Shown here piece after piece: positions 18,768 through 28,198 of a DNA stretch of 34,320 nt. The stretch is from contig DWVH01000038.1 in assembly GCA_019120335.1 (NCBI GenBank), positions 1 through 34,320 of the forward strand, given 5' to 3'. The position numbers were made by a program, and so were the translations under genes. The DNA is from Candidatus Enterococcus stercoripullorum. GTDB lineage: Bacteria; Bacillota; Bacilli; Lactobacillales; Enterococcaceae. How positions within the stretch are numbered: the stretch's first letter is position 1; each line of letters opens with the position of its first letter. The notes beneath the pieces were generated by a model, which was not told the origin of the DNA, did no database searches, and saw only the letters and a list, made by a program, of their open reading frames with translations.

Positions 18768-19736
18768 GTGGCGAATACTACAACAGACAATGTTAAAATT
18801 TTTAGTCTCAACGGGAATCAACCATTAGCAGCAAAAATTGCTAAAGCCTTTGGACAAGAATTAGGAAAATGTGTAGTGCGACAATTTAGTGATGGCGAGA
18901 TTGCGATTAATATTGAAGAAAGTGTCCGTGGGGTGGATACTTACTTAATCCAATCGACCAATCAACCAGTGAATGATTATTACTGGGAACTTTTAATTAT
19001 GATTGATGCAATGAAACGGGCGAGTGCGCAGTCAATCAATGTCGTCTTACCTTATTATGCTTATGCGCGTCAAGATCGTACAGCGCGTCCACATGAACCA
19101 ATTACTGCAAAATTAATTGCCAATATGATTACCAAAGCGGGTGCAACTCGAGTGTTAACATTAGATTTGCATACAGTACAAGTACAAGGTTTCTTTGATA
19201 TTCCAGTGGATAATTTATTCACGATTCCATTGTTTGCTCAGTATTATCTAGATCAAGGAATGTCTGGTGATGACTATGTCGTTGTTTCACCAAAAAATAG
19301 TGGCGTTCAACGTGCACGTAGCTTAGCAGAATATTTAGGTTCTACTTTAGCCATTGTGGATCAATCAGATGAGTATGAGGCAGGCGGCTATGTGATTGGG
19401 GATGTCAAAGGGAAGAAATGTATTATGGTAGATGACATTTTAAATACCGGTCAAACCTTTGTTAAAGCAAGTAAACTGCTAACTGAACAAGGCGCTACTG
19501 AAATTTATGCTTGTGCTTCTCATGCTTTATTATGTGAAGGGGCTAAAGCTGATTTAGATGAAGCACCAATTCAGTCTATTTGTGTGACTGATTCATGTCT
19601 GATTGATGATAGTCGCAAGCCAAATGTCCTTCATTATATTACTTGTGCGGATTTAATGGGTGAAGCGATGAAACGTATCCAAGAAAATACCCCAATGAGT
19701 CCTTTATTCCGACTATCCATTGAAGATCAAAAATAA
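18768..19736 (+). CDS. prs2: ribose-phosphate pyrophosphokinase paralogue with altered active site
   Basis: This 322-residue protein is homologous along its length to PRPP synthetase. The conserved [25 protein letters not shown] and [20 protein letters not shown] are present. The catalytic flexible loop that normally reads DKRRP is replaced by [11 protein letters not shown], so the catalytic Lys and Arg are missing. The ribose-phosphate loop VDDIIDTAGT has become [10 protein letters not shown], and SPDHGGV has become SPKNSGV. Lactobacillales commonly carry such a second Prs. It may be regulatory, part of a hetero-oligomer, or weakly active. The GTG at 18768 is the start, eight bases after GGAGG; an in-frame TTG upstream lies within that ribosome site. 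Confidence 0.85.
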   Translation: MANTTTDNVKIFSLNGNQPLAAKIAKAFGQELGKCVVRQFSDGEIAINIEESVRGVDTYLIQSTNQPVNDYYWELLIMIDAMKRASAQSINVVLPYYAYARQDRTARPHEPITAKLIANMITKAGATRVLTLDLHTVQVQGFFDIPVDNLFTIPLFAQYYLDQGMSGDDYVVVSPKNSGVQRARSLAEYLGSTLAIVDQSDEYEAGGYVIGDVKGKKCIMVDDILNTGQTFVKASKLLTEQGATEIYACASHALLCEGAKADLDEAPIQSICVTDSCLIDDSRKPNVLHYITCADLMGEAMKRIQENTPMSPLFRLSIEDQK

Positions 19737-19742
19737 ATGTTT

Positions 19743-19796
19743 AGCCAAATGAGTTTACTTGACAGAAATTGCGAAGTTTAGTAAGCTGATTTGGCT
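19743..19796 (+). terminator. long hairpin between prs2 and iscS, enclosing a perfect -35
   Basis: The arms 19743-19759 and 19780-19796 form a 17-bp stem with one mismatch (AGCCAAAT with ATTTGGCT outermost), followed by a short T-rich tail. It may terminate prs2 transcripts weakly. TTGACA (19759-19764) lies at the top of the loop, with a poor -10 (TAAGCT) 17 bases on, so the same DNA may also hold the iscS promoter. Confidence 0.5.
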
Positions 19797-19823
19797 TATT
19801 TTGTTAGTAAAGGAAGTAATCTT

Positions 19824-20960
19824 ATGTATTTTGACCATGCAGCAACCTCCCCTATGCATCCTGTGGCCATTGAAAAAATGACTACTTTAATGAATGAGGT
19901 GTTTGGTAACCCTTCAAGTATTCATCAATATGGTCGCAAAGCTCATGAATATTTAGAAAAGGCGCGCCAAGTCATTGCTAAAACTTTAAAGGTTAAACCT
20001 CATGAAATTATTTTTACTAGTGGGGGGACAGAAGGCGATAACTATGCCATTATCGGAGCCGCTTTTGCCAATCAAGCGAAAGGACGTCACATCATCTCTA
20101 CAAGCATAGAGCATCCAGCCGTTATGGAAACTTTACATTACTTAGAAAATCAAGGTTTTGAAGTGACCTACTTACCAGTGGATGCTAACGGACAAATTTC
20201 GCTAGCTGACTTTAAACAAGCACTGCGGGAGGACACGATTTTAGTCTCCATCATGTTTGCGAATAATGAAACGGGCAACTTATTACCGATTGTCCAAATT
20301 GGTGAAATCTTAAAAGACCATCTCGCTGTTTTTCATACGGATGCGGTACAAGCTTATGGGAAAGTGGCGATTTTTCCAGAAGAATTAGGCATAGATTTAT
20401 TAAGTATTTCTGCCCATAAAATCAATGGCCCTAAAGGAATTGGTTTTCTTTATAAAAAAGATAGCGTAAAATTACAGCCAATCACACATGGTGGCGAGCA
20501 AGAAGAAAAGCGTCGGGCTGGAACTGAAAATTTACCCGCCATTTGTGCGATGGCTGAAGTGGCGCAATTTCACCATGAACATTTAGCTGAAGAACAAGCA
20601 CAGATGCAAGCGTTAAGTCAGCATTTTCTAGATGTGTTATCTCGACAACAGGTTCGTTATCAAGTGAACGGCGATGAAGCAAATAAATTGCCACAGGTAT
20701 GGAATCTTTCCTTTGATCAAGTGAATAATCAAATGCTTTTGATGCATCTAGATTTAGCAAACATGGCCATTTCAACAGGTTCGGCATGTACAGCAGGTAA
20801 CGTTAATCCTTCACATGTATTAGAAGCGATGTATGGAAAAAAGGATGAAAAAATTCATACTGCTATTCGTGTAAGTTTTGGCCTTGGCAATACGTTAGAC
20901 GAAGTAGGACAACTAGCCCAACAATTAGGACAAGTCGTGCGCAAACTTCAAAAAGCGTAA
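19824..20960 (+). CDS. iscS: cysteine desulfurase, IscS/NifS type
   Basis: This 378-residue PLP enzyme has His97 stacking on PLP (STSIEHPAV), Lys199 binding PLP (SISAHKINGPKG) and catalytic Cys322 (STGSACTAG). It removes sulfur from cysteine as a persulfide. The ATG at 19824 is chosen because AAAGGAAG precedes it and MYFDHAATSP is the family N-terminus. The next genes are a DUF1831 protein and mnmA, so its likely main job is to supply sulfur for 2-thiouridine in tRNA, as YrvO does for MnmA in Bacillus. There is no scaffold (IscU/SufU) gene beside it. Confidence 0.93.
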   Translation: MYFDHAATSPMHPVAIEKMTTLMNEVFGNPSSIHQYGRKAHEYLEKARQVIAKTLKVKPHEIIFTSGGTEGDNYAIIGAAFANQAKGRHIISTSIEHPAVMETLHYLENQGFEVTYLPVDANGQISLADFKQALREDTILVSIMFANNETGNLLPIVQIGEILKDHLAVFHTDAVQAYGKVAIFPEELGIDLLSISAHKINGPKGIGFLYKKDSVKLQPITHGGEQEEKRRAGTENLPAICAMAEVAQFHHEHLAEEQAQMQALSQHFLDVLSRQQVRYQVNGDEANKLPQVWNLSFDQVNNQMLLMHLDLANMAISTGSACTAGNVNPSHVLEAMYGKKDEKIHTAIRVSFGLGNTLDEVGQLAQQLGQVVRKLQKA

Positions 20961-20989
20961 AAATTTGTCTTCTTAAATCTAGGCAAAGG

Positions 20990-21018
20990 TTTTCAGATGA
21001 CAAAAGCTGTGATAAAAT
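20990..21018 (+). promoter_or_regulatory. promoter of the DUF1831 gene
   Basis: TTTTCA (20990-20995) is 17 bases from TAAAAT (21013-21018), preceded by TGA as an extended -10. Confidence 0.55.
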
Positions 21019-21047
21019 AAAGAAAAACATGAAAAGAGGCTAGATTT

Positions 21048-21389
21048 ATGGCTTTTGAAAAAACAGCAACAGTTCTAGGTTCAGCTGTCAAATACCAAAT
21101 GAACCCAAATGCAAAACGTTATACTTTGCGTGATAATGGTTTTGTTGAAACAAATGGAGGCAACTTCCAACTGATTCGTTCATTAGAAGCAACTCCTCAA
21201 AGTAAGGAAGGCTTTAAATTAAAAATAACTGTTTCTAAAGACTTACAAACTTTAAAAATGTCGATTACCAATGCGACAGGTCTAAAAGCAGTCAATATTT
21301 TCAAGAGCGAACAGCATAAAATGTTGCAAGATAAATTCTATTTCTTGATGGATGGATTTATCGATCGTGGTTTATTAGAAAAAGCATAA
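21048..21389 (+). CDS. DUF1831 family protein
   Basis: This 113-residue cytoplasmic protein (MAFEKTATVLGSAVKYQMNPNAKRYTLRDNGF) matches the DUF1831 family (PF08866) of Lactobacillales. It has no membrane segments and no conserved cysteines, so it is unlikely to carry a persulfide itself. The family is repeatedly found between cysteine desulfurase and mnmA, as here, which suggests a role in sulfur transfer or in regulating the partnership. Its function has not been shown, to my knowledge. AGAGG precedes the ATG. It has its own promoter and terminator. Confidence 0.85.
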   Translation: MAFEKTATVLGSAVKYQMNPNAKRYTLRDNGFVETNGGNFQLIRSLEATPQSKEGFKLKITVSKDLQTLKMSITNATGLKAVNIFKSEQHKMLQDKFYFLMDGFIDRGLLEKA

Positions 21390-21395
21390 GGTAAG

Positions 21396-21425
21396 AAAAT
21401 CGTAGTCTTGGTACTGCGATTTTTT
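21396..21425 (+). terminator. terminator after the DUF1831 gene
   Basis: AAAATCGTAGT pairs with ACTGCGATTTT (one G-T pair), with further T residues. Confidence 0.9.
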
Positions 21426-21450
21426 TCGTGCATGTTGAGAAAAATTGCGC

Positions 21451-21456
21451 TATAAT
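21451..21456 (+). promoter_or_regulatory. mnmA -10 element
   Basis: A perfect TATAAT lies 75 bases before the mnmA start. No good -35 is seen at 16-18 bases upstream, where the preceding terminator ends. Confidence 0.45.
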
Positions 21457-21525
21457 GAAGTTTACTGAAAATAATGCGACCTTCAATCGTAGTAGATTTC
21501 AGAATCTATAAAGAAATGATGGTGA

Positions 21526-22653
<1,128 letters not shown>

Positions 22654-22830
22654 AGGTTGTGAAGCAGCTTGGGCAGACATGAAGAAATTCGTGTGCTTAC
22701 CTCCCGCTGAGAAAATCGGATGAAAGAAGATTTTCTCAAGCGGGAGGGCGAATTTCACAATGTCTAGCTGCTGAACACCGTCAATAAAGGTCGTAAATCG
22801 ACTCGGTCAGCTACGAGCAACTGCATGACC
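22654..22830 (+). repeat. structured intergenic repeat, locus 1 (mnmA 3' untranslated region)
   Basis: The stretch begins AGGTTGTGAAGCAGCTTGGG and forms a long imperfect hairpin (22663-22772). From outside inwards the arms are AGCAGCT/AGCTGCT, ACAT/ATGT, GAAATTCG/CGAATTTC, CTCCCGC/GCGGGAG and TGAGAAAATC/GATTTTCTCA. The following GAACAC...AAGGTCGTAAATCGACTCGGTCAGCT (22773-22810) also recurs at locus 2, in part before and in part after hairpins there. No open reading frame or transposase is present. It has no match to a family I can name. A related copy lies at 29600-29720. Confidence 0.85.
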
Positions 22831-22849
22831 AAAAGTTAAATTGTATATT

Positions 22850-22892
22850 ACCGAATAGTCGTTGTATTTTAGCGGCTGTTCGGTATTTTTTT
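22850..22892 (+). terminator. terminator of the mnmA transcript
   Basis: ACCGAATAGTCG pairs with CGGCTGTTCGGT (two G-T pairs), followed by seven T residues. It lies downstream of the structured repeat, so the repeat is transcribed with mnmA. Confidence 0.9.
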
Positions 22893-22944
22893 ATAAATGA
22901 GATACTACAAATTTGATTTACTGTCCTTTTCACAAGTAAATTAT

Positions 22945-22973
22945 TTGCCAGATAAATCAAAGCTTAATACTAT
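22945..22973 (+). promoter_or_regulatory. promoter of the DUF1033-topB unit
   Basis: TTGCCA (22945-22950) is 17 bases from TACTAT (22968-22973). The leader to the first gene is about 120 bases of AT-rich sequence in which I see no further element. Confidence 0.6.
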
Positions 22974-23104
22974 AGAGTTATCAAGGAAAAAATAGTATAT
23001 AGTTTACAACGAATGAAACAAAAGAAAATACAAACTAAAAATTGTTATAAAAGTTTTTGTTGATTTGTTACGAAAGATTTAGGAAAATAGAGATGGTGAA
23101 TAGG

Positions 23105-23467
23105 ATGTATCAAGTAATTCGTATGTATGGTGATAATGAAGTGTGGTGGTTCTTTGAAGGTTGGCAAGAAGATATTGTGGAAGAACAACATTTTACTACT
23201 TTTGAGGAAGCAGTCACAGCTTACACTTTATTATGGCACAAATATAAAATCAAATATCCATGCGTCAGTGCAAAAGAAAATTATCTTTGTGCGTTTTGGA
23301 ATGAAGAAGAATTACGTTATTGTGAGGAATGCGAGGATGATTTACAACAATATCATTCTATCGCTTTATTGAAAGATTTTGAACCTGTGACAGTAACCAG
23401 TGAAAGGAATTTATATGAAACAGCTAATCATTGCGGAAAAACCAAGTGTTGCCAAAGATCTCAGTAG
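23105..23467 (+). CDS. DUF1033 family protein
   Basis: This 120-residue acidic, aromatic-rich protein starts MYQVIRMYGDNEVWWFFEGWQEDI, the typical opening of the DUF1033 family (PF06279) of Lactobacillales and other Firmicutes. Function is unknown. The ATG at 23105 matches the family N-terminus; an in-frame ATG at 23093 would add four residues and is also possible. The gene overlaps topB by 53 bases in another frame, so its last 17 or so residues (around ETANHCGKTKCCQRSQ) are encoded within the topB start. That forced overlap suggests coupled translation, and the tail is probably less constrained than the core. Confidence 0.82.
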   Translation: MYQVIRMYGDNEVWWFFEGWQEDIVEEQHFTTFEEAVTAYTLLWHKYKIKYPCVSAKENYLCAFWNEEELRYCEECEDDLQQYHSIALLKDFEPVTVTSERNLYETANHCGKTKCCQRSQ

Positions 23468-25496
23468 AGTGTTAAAAGCAACGAAGAAAACTAAAAATTA
23501 CTATGAAGGCGACAAAGTGATTGTCACTTGGGCTTTAGGACATTTATTAACCTTAAAAATGCCTGAAGATCTAAATAAAGAATGGCAACAATGGCAATTA
23601 GAGACACTGCCAATGTTACCAAAACAAATAGGTATCAAACCATTACCAAAAACTGGGCATCAATTAAAGGCGATTGCAGCGTTGGCCAAACGAAAAGATG
23701 TCGGAGAAGCCGTGATTGCGACCGATGCTGGACGTGAAGGCGAGTTAGTTGCCCGTTGGATTTTGCAGTGGGTGAGATTTAACAAACCAGTGAAGCGTCT
23801 ATGGATTTCATCACAAACAGACAAAGCCATTAAACAAGGTTTTGCTCATTTGAAACCAGCCAGTCAATATGATAATTTATATGAGTCGGCTATTTCTAGA
23901 GCAAAGGCTGACTGGTTGGTGGGATTAAATGTGACCCGTGCTCTAACTGTGAAATATCAAGATAATCTAAGTGCTGGACGTGTACAAACACCGACCCTGG
24001 CCTTAGTGAGACAGCAAGAAAAGCAAATTGAAAAGTTTCTCCCACAAGAATATTTTACGATTCAATTTGCCGATAATCAGTTGACCTTTACTCATCAACA
24101 AAAGAATCCGCAAGCTATCAAAACACGAGAAGCAGCCCAACAATTAGTTCAACAGATGAGCCAAACAGCAGGCACCGTGGAAAAAATTGAAGAGAAAGTC
24201 AAACGTCAAGCCGCACCATTACCTTATGACTTAACGGAAATCCAGCGAGATGCTAATCAACGTTACGGATTTTCTGCTAAAAAAACGCTCTCCTTGGTGC
24301 AAAGTCTATATGAAACCCATAAAGTCGTCACTTATCCGCGGACTGATAGTAAGTATTTAACCACTGATATGCAAAATACGATGAAGGAACGCCTACAAGC
24401 AATTAGTGATTTTGATCCGCAAGTCAAGACGATTATTAAAAATGGGGCTAAAGTTGTCTTAAAGAAAGTTTTTAATGATGCGCTGGTTTCTGACCACCAT
24501 GCCTTGATTCCAACTGAACAAAGAGCAAATTTTGCTAAGTTATCCAGTGATGAACAACGCATTTATCAGATGATTGTGTCACGCTTTTTAATGTTGTTCT
24601 TACCTGAATATCAAGAAAAGGTTGAGAAAATCACACTATCATTTGGTTCTGAACGCTTTGTTGCAAGTAATAAAAAAGTACTTGAACCAGGTTGGAAAGG
24701 GACGAATGACGAACCTAAAGCAAAGGTCGTGCACTATACAGAAGGTCAAAAAATCAAGGGTGAGTTTAGCATTGAAAAACAATTGACCACCCCACCTAAG
24801 CCATTGAGTGAAGGTGCTTTATTGGCAAAAATGGAAAAATATAGCTTAGGTACGCCGGCCACGCGTGCTGAAATGATTGAAAAGTTGATTAAAAGCGACT
24901 TGATGGAACGCAAAGCCAATTATTTAGCGGTCACACCTAAGGGGAAACAGCTACTAGGTCTGGTTAATCCTTCATTAGTCACGCCTGAATTGACGGAAAA
25001 ATGGGAGAAAAACTTAGAAAAAATTGCGAAAGGTCAGATGAAGAGTCAACAATTCATCCAACAAATCGAACAAGATACGAAGCGTTTAGTGGCTGAGATT
25101 AAGCAAAGTAACCAAAGCTATCAAGATTTTTCAATTACGCAAAAACGTTGCCCAGAATGTGGTTCGCTCTTAAAAGAAAAGAATGGTCGCGATGGCAAGC
25201 GTTTGGTCTGTACGAATGAGGACTGTCATTACTCAAGACGTAAAGAGCCAAAAGTATCCAATCATCGTTGTCCACAATGCCATAAGAAAATGGAAATCAT
25301 CGAAGGGAAAAATGGCGCTTATTATCGTTGCAAATATGATGGCACGACTGAAAAAATACAAACCAAGGCTGAACGAAAACAAAAAATGACCAAACATGAA
25401 GAAAAACGACTATTGAAAAAATACAGCCAAGAAAATACAGAAATGGAAAGTCCATTAGCTTTAGCCTTAAAAGCGATGATGGCTGAAGATAAATAA
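23415..25496 (+). CDS. topB: DNA topoisomerase III
   Basis: This 693-residue type IA topoisomerase has a Toprim domain (AEKPSVAKDL at 7-16; acidic DAGREGELV at 104-112) and active-site Tyr307 in VVTYPRTDS. Two C-terminal zinc-finger-like modules follow: CPECGSLL...CTNEDC and CPQCHKKM...CKYDG, the second with only three cysteines. Members decatenate DNA intermediates during replication and recombination. The start at 23415 has AAAGGAA seven bases upstream; an in-frame upstream ATG at 23400 would include the ribosome site. Length and domains fit the chromosomal TopB of Firmicutes rather than a shorter plasmid type. Confidence 0.94.
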   Translation: MKQLIIAEKPSVAKDLSRVLKATKKTKNYYEGDKVIVTWALGHLLTLKMPEDLNKEWQQWQLETLPMLPKQIGIKPLPKTGHQLKAIAALAKRKDVGEAVIATDAGREGELVARWILQWVRFNKPVKRLWISSQTDKAIKQGFAHLKPASQYDNLYESAISRAKADWLVGLNVTRALTVKYQDNLSAGRVQTPTLALVRQQEKQIEKFLPQEYFTIQFADNQLTFTHQQKNPQAIKTREAAQQLVQQMSQTAGTVEKIEEKVKRQAAPLPYDLTEIQRDANQRYGFSAKKTLSLVQSLYETHKVVTYPRTDSKYLTTDMQNTMKERLQAISDFDPQVKTIIKNGAKVVLKKVFNDALVSDHHALIPTEQRANFAKLSSDEQRIYQMIVSRFLMLFLPEYQEKVEKITLSFGSERFVASNKKVLEPGWKGTNDEPKAKVVHYTEGQKIKGEFSIEKQLTTPPKPLSEGALLAKMEKYSLGTPATRAEMIEKLIKSDLMERKANYLAVTPKGKQLLGLVNPSLVTPELTEKWEKNLEKIAKGQMKSQQFIQQIEQDTKRLVAEIKQSNQSYQDFSITQKRCPECGSLLKEKNGRDGKRLVCTNEDCHYSRRKEPKVSNHRCPQCHKKMEIIEGKNGAYYRCKYDGTTEKIQTKAERKQKMTKHEEKRLLKKYSQENTEMESPLALALKAMMAEDK

Positions 25497-25500
25497 TGCA

Positions 25501-25539
25501 AAAGATACTCAAATCCTTTATGGAGGCGAGTATCTTTTT
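25501..25539 (+). terminator. terminator after topB
   Basis: AAAGATACTC pairs perfectly with GAGTATCTTT over a 17-base loop, followed by extra T residues. Confidence 0.88.
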
Positions 25540-25542
25540 GTG

Positions 25543-25571
25543 TTGTGCATGATATTTAGCTATGATACAAT
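25543..25571 (+). promoter_or_regulatory. promoter of the frameshifted MFS gene
   Basis: TTGTGC (25543-25548) is 17 bases from TACAAT (25566-25571), which has TGA before it as an extended -10. The promoter is intact even though the gene is broken. Confidence 0.65.
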
Positions 25572-25605
25572 GAATGAAAAAATAATTAAAAAAAGGTGTG
25601 ATGAA

Positions 25606-26866
25606 ATGAAAGAGGGAAACAAACAGATTGTTAAAATCATTACTTCTTTGATATTTGGTTCATTAGGGAGTAATGTTCTATCATTTGTTATTGGGTTAGA
25701 AGTTTTATCCAAAACCAATTCTGCTCTAGCTTTTGGCGGAACACAGTTAATTGGTCCAGTGGTATCGTTGGTTTTACTGCCATTTGCTGGGGCAGTGGTC
25801 GATCGTTTTGAAAAGAAGAAAATCATCTTTATGGCACAAGTTGTGAGTATTCTGATGCTCGTATTTTATGCTTTTTTCATTAAAAAGTGGTTTTTCCGTA
25901 TTGATTTCTACTTATTTGTTATTGATTGTATTACGACTAGCGGATATTTTTCTGAGTACCGCCTATGGAGCAGCGACCATTCATTTGGTGGATGAAGCCG
26001 ATTTACAAAAGGTGAGAAGTTTTGAACAATTAGTCTCAGCGGTAAGTCAAATTATTGCGCCAATTATTGGTGGAATTATTTATGCGCTTATATCCTTAGC
26101 CAGTATCGTATTGTTGGAAGTTGTTTGTGAAAGTCTGGCAGCAATAGTCTTAATGATGGTGAATTTTCATTATCGCAAAGTTAGCGACAGTCACGTGGAT
26201 GAGTCACAGGATTCTTTGTTAAAGATGTTTTTATCAGGATTAAATTATATCAAAAAGGATCGTTTATTGGTGTTTGCGATGGTGATGGGTATGTCCATTA
26301 ATTTCGTCTTATCTTCTATTAGCGTCGGTATTCCATACATTCAAATCCACCAACTCCATTTTCCAACACAAGCCTATAGTTTTTCTGAATCAGCTTTTGG
26401 ATTTGGATTAATCTTGGCTTCCTTGATTTTATCTATGATTAAAAATATTCGTTATCCACTTTTGAATACCTACATTTATGTGATTTCATTAGGGGCAATT
26501 ATGAGTAGTCTCGGATTTATATTGATGCAATCTCTTCCGTTAAAATGGATGATTGTCATTATGATTATCGGAAATTTTGTAATGGGTGTATGTATTACGC
26601 TTTTAAATGTACCGCTGAATACTTGGTTAAGTGCATATGTCGATCCACAATTTCAAGGACGTGTCTTTCACTTTTTAATGACTGGGGTGCAATTATTAAT
26701 GCCTCTAGGAATTGTATTTTATTCATTCTTATTTGAAGTAGCCGATAATGGGCTGATTTTCATTATTTCGGGAATCGTAGTGATTGTCATGATGGTACTT
26801 TTACCCATTATTTCACAAGCCAATTTAAAATCAGCGGAAATAAAACCACAAGAAAACAAAGCATAA
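25606..26866 (+). pseudogene. MFS drug-efflux-type transporter, frameshifted
   Basis: Two overlapping frames encode the halves of one major facilitator protein. The first (from ATG 25606, after AAAGGTG) gives about 93 correct residues including VVSLVLLPFAGAVVDRFEKKKII, then runs into unrelated sequence to a stop at 25995. The second frame continues as SGFSVLISTYLLLIVLRLADIFL to 26866. Reading the A-run at 25882-25886 as four rather than five A residues restores one frame of about 419 residues (FIKSGFSVLIS). The family exports drugs or other small molecules. The promoter and the rest of the coding sequence look intact, so the lesion is recent, a sequencing error, or a phase-variable tract. Confidence 0.85.
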
Positions 26867-26871
26867 CAATA

Positions 26872-26898
26872 AGGCCTAGCAGATGGATTGCTAGGCCT
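26872..26898 (-). terminator. hairpin between convergent genes, probable terminator for msmK
   Basis: AGGCCTAGCA and TGCTAGGCCT form a perfect 10-bp stem with a seven-base loop. On the minus strand it is followed by the U-rich TTATTGTTATG; on the plus strand there is no T-run. Confidence 0.55.
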
Positions 26899-26942
26899 AA
26901 ACTAATGTATAAAAAGGGGACGAAGACTAGAAATGTGCAAGA

Positions 26943-28046
26943 TTAACGGATAACTTCTTCAGATTCTACATCAAAGAAGTGTGCTTTATTCAAGTTAAAG
27001 GCTAATTCTACTTCTTCACCTGGTTTGTGATAATCACGCGCATCCACACGAGAAACAAATTCAGTATCACCAATCTTAGTATAAAGCATGGTTTCAGCAC
27101 CTAAAAGTTCAGAGACGACTACAGTTGATTTCACACAAGCATCAGGAGTTGCGTCTAAGACCACGCGTTCACTATGAATATCTTCAGGACGGATACCAAA
27201 GATTAATTGTTTTCCTTCGTAGCCTTTTTCAACTAAGATTTTATTACGTCCTTCAGGTAATTTCACTTTCAAACCACCATCATTTGTAATATAACCATCT
27301 TTTAAGGTTACTTTGAAGAAGTTCATGGCAGGGGAGCCGATGAAACCAGCTACAAAGACATTGCTTGGTGTATCATAAACTTCTTTTGGAGAACCAATTT
27401 GTTGGATAATACCGTCTTTCATAATAACGATACGGTCAGCCATTGTCATCGCTTCTGTTTGGTCGTGAGTAACGTAAATAGTTGTTGTATTTAAACGTTG
27501 GTGTAACTTCGCGATTTCTGCACGCATGGCTACACGTAATTTCGCATCCAAGTTTGATAAAGGTTCGTCCATTAAGAAGACTTTAGCATCACGCACAATC
27601 GCACGTCCTAAGGCAACACGTTGACGCTGACCACCAGATAAAGCAGCTGGTTTACGCTCAAGATATTCAGATAAGCCTAAGATTTGAGCAGCATTTTCCA
27701 CACGTTTTTTGATTTCCGCTTTATCATATTTACGTAATTTCAAACCAAAAGCCATGTTATCGAATACCGTCATATGTGGATATAAGGCATAGTTTTGGAA
27801 TACCATCGCGATATCTCGGTCTTTAGGTGCGACATCATTCATCACTTTGTCGCCAATTAATAATTCACCTTCTGAAATATCTTCAAGACCGGCAATCATA
27901 CGTAGAGTAGTTGATTTACCACAACCAGAAGGGCCAACGAAAACGATAAATTCGCGATCCGCAATTTCTAAGTTAAAATCTGTTACTGAATATTTTTCAG
28001 CGTTATCATATTTTTTATATACATGTCGTAAAGCCATTTCTACCAT
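26943..28046 (-). CDS. msmK: sugar ABC transporter ATP-binding protein, MsmK/UgpC family
   Basis: This 367-residue ATPase has Walker A (GPSGCGKST, 38-46), LSGGQRQRVALGRAIV, Walker B (FLMDEPLSNLD) and a C-terminal TOBE/OB regulatory domain of about 130 residues typical of the MalK/UgpC group. Members energise sugar permeases. No permease or binding-protein gene is adjacent. In streptococci one such MsmK serves several sugar ABC systems, and that shared role is likely here. The start is the ATG at 28046 (MVEMALRHVYKKY), nine bases after AGAGG; an in-frame ATG at 28076 lacks a ribosome site. A divergent PucR-type regulator gene lies upstream. Confidence 0.93.
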   Translation of the reverse strand: MVEMALRHVYKKYDNAEKYSVTDFNLEIADREFIVFVGPSGCGKSTTLRMIAGLEDISEGELLIGDKVMNDVAPKDRDIAMVFQNYALYPHMTVFDNMAFGLKLRKYDKAEIKKRVENAAQILGLSEYLERKPAALSGGQRQRVALGRAIVRDAKVFLMDEPLSNLDAKLRVAMRAEIAKLHQRLNTTTIYVTHDQTEAMTMADRIVIMKDGIIQQIGSPKEVYDTPSNVFVAGFIGSPAMNFFKVTLKDGYITNDGGLKVKLPEGRNKILVEKGYEGKQLIFGIRPEDIHSERVVLDATPDACVKSTVVVSELLGAETMLYTKIGDTEFVSRVDARDYHKPGEEVELAFNLNKAHFFDVESEEVIR

Positions 28047-28081
28047 AAGTTCATACCTCTTTCTATGTTTAATCATCCTAT

Positions 28082-28155
28082 TCGCAAAGTCTATTTTTGC
28101 GAGAAATCTTTTTTATCGACATCCTTAATATAGATGAAAGCCCTTTACATCACAA
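28082..28155 (-). promoter_or_regulatory. msmK promoter and leader hairpin
   Basis: On the minus strand TTGTGA (28150-28155) and TATATT (28127-28132) are 17 bases apart. The leader contains a perfect 7-bp hairpin, TCGCAAA/TTTGCGA (28082-28102), without a T-run. It could be a regulator site or an mRNA-stability stem. Confidence 0.6.
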
Positions 28156-28198
28156 CGTTAACATGTACAAAGAACACCTCAGTGAATTGTGCAAAATG

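Noticed and set aside
20482-20787. 101-codon minus-strand frame inside iscS
   Set aside because: It is antisense to the conserved PLP enzyme, with no ribosome site.
22654-22830. Repeat block as the remnant of an insertion sequence or MITE
   Set aside because: I find no target-site duplication and no transposase remnant, and the copies differ by paired changes. A transposable origin is not excluded but is unsupported.
26872-26898. Perfect inverted repeat AGGCCTAGCA/TGCTAGGCCT as a mobile-element end
   Set aside because: There is one copy, no target duplication and no transposase; an intergenic transcription hairpin is simpler.
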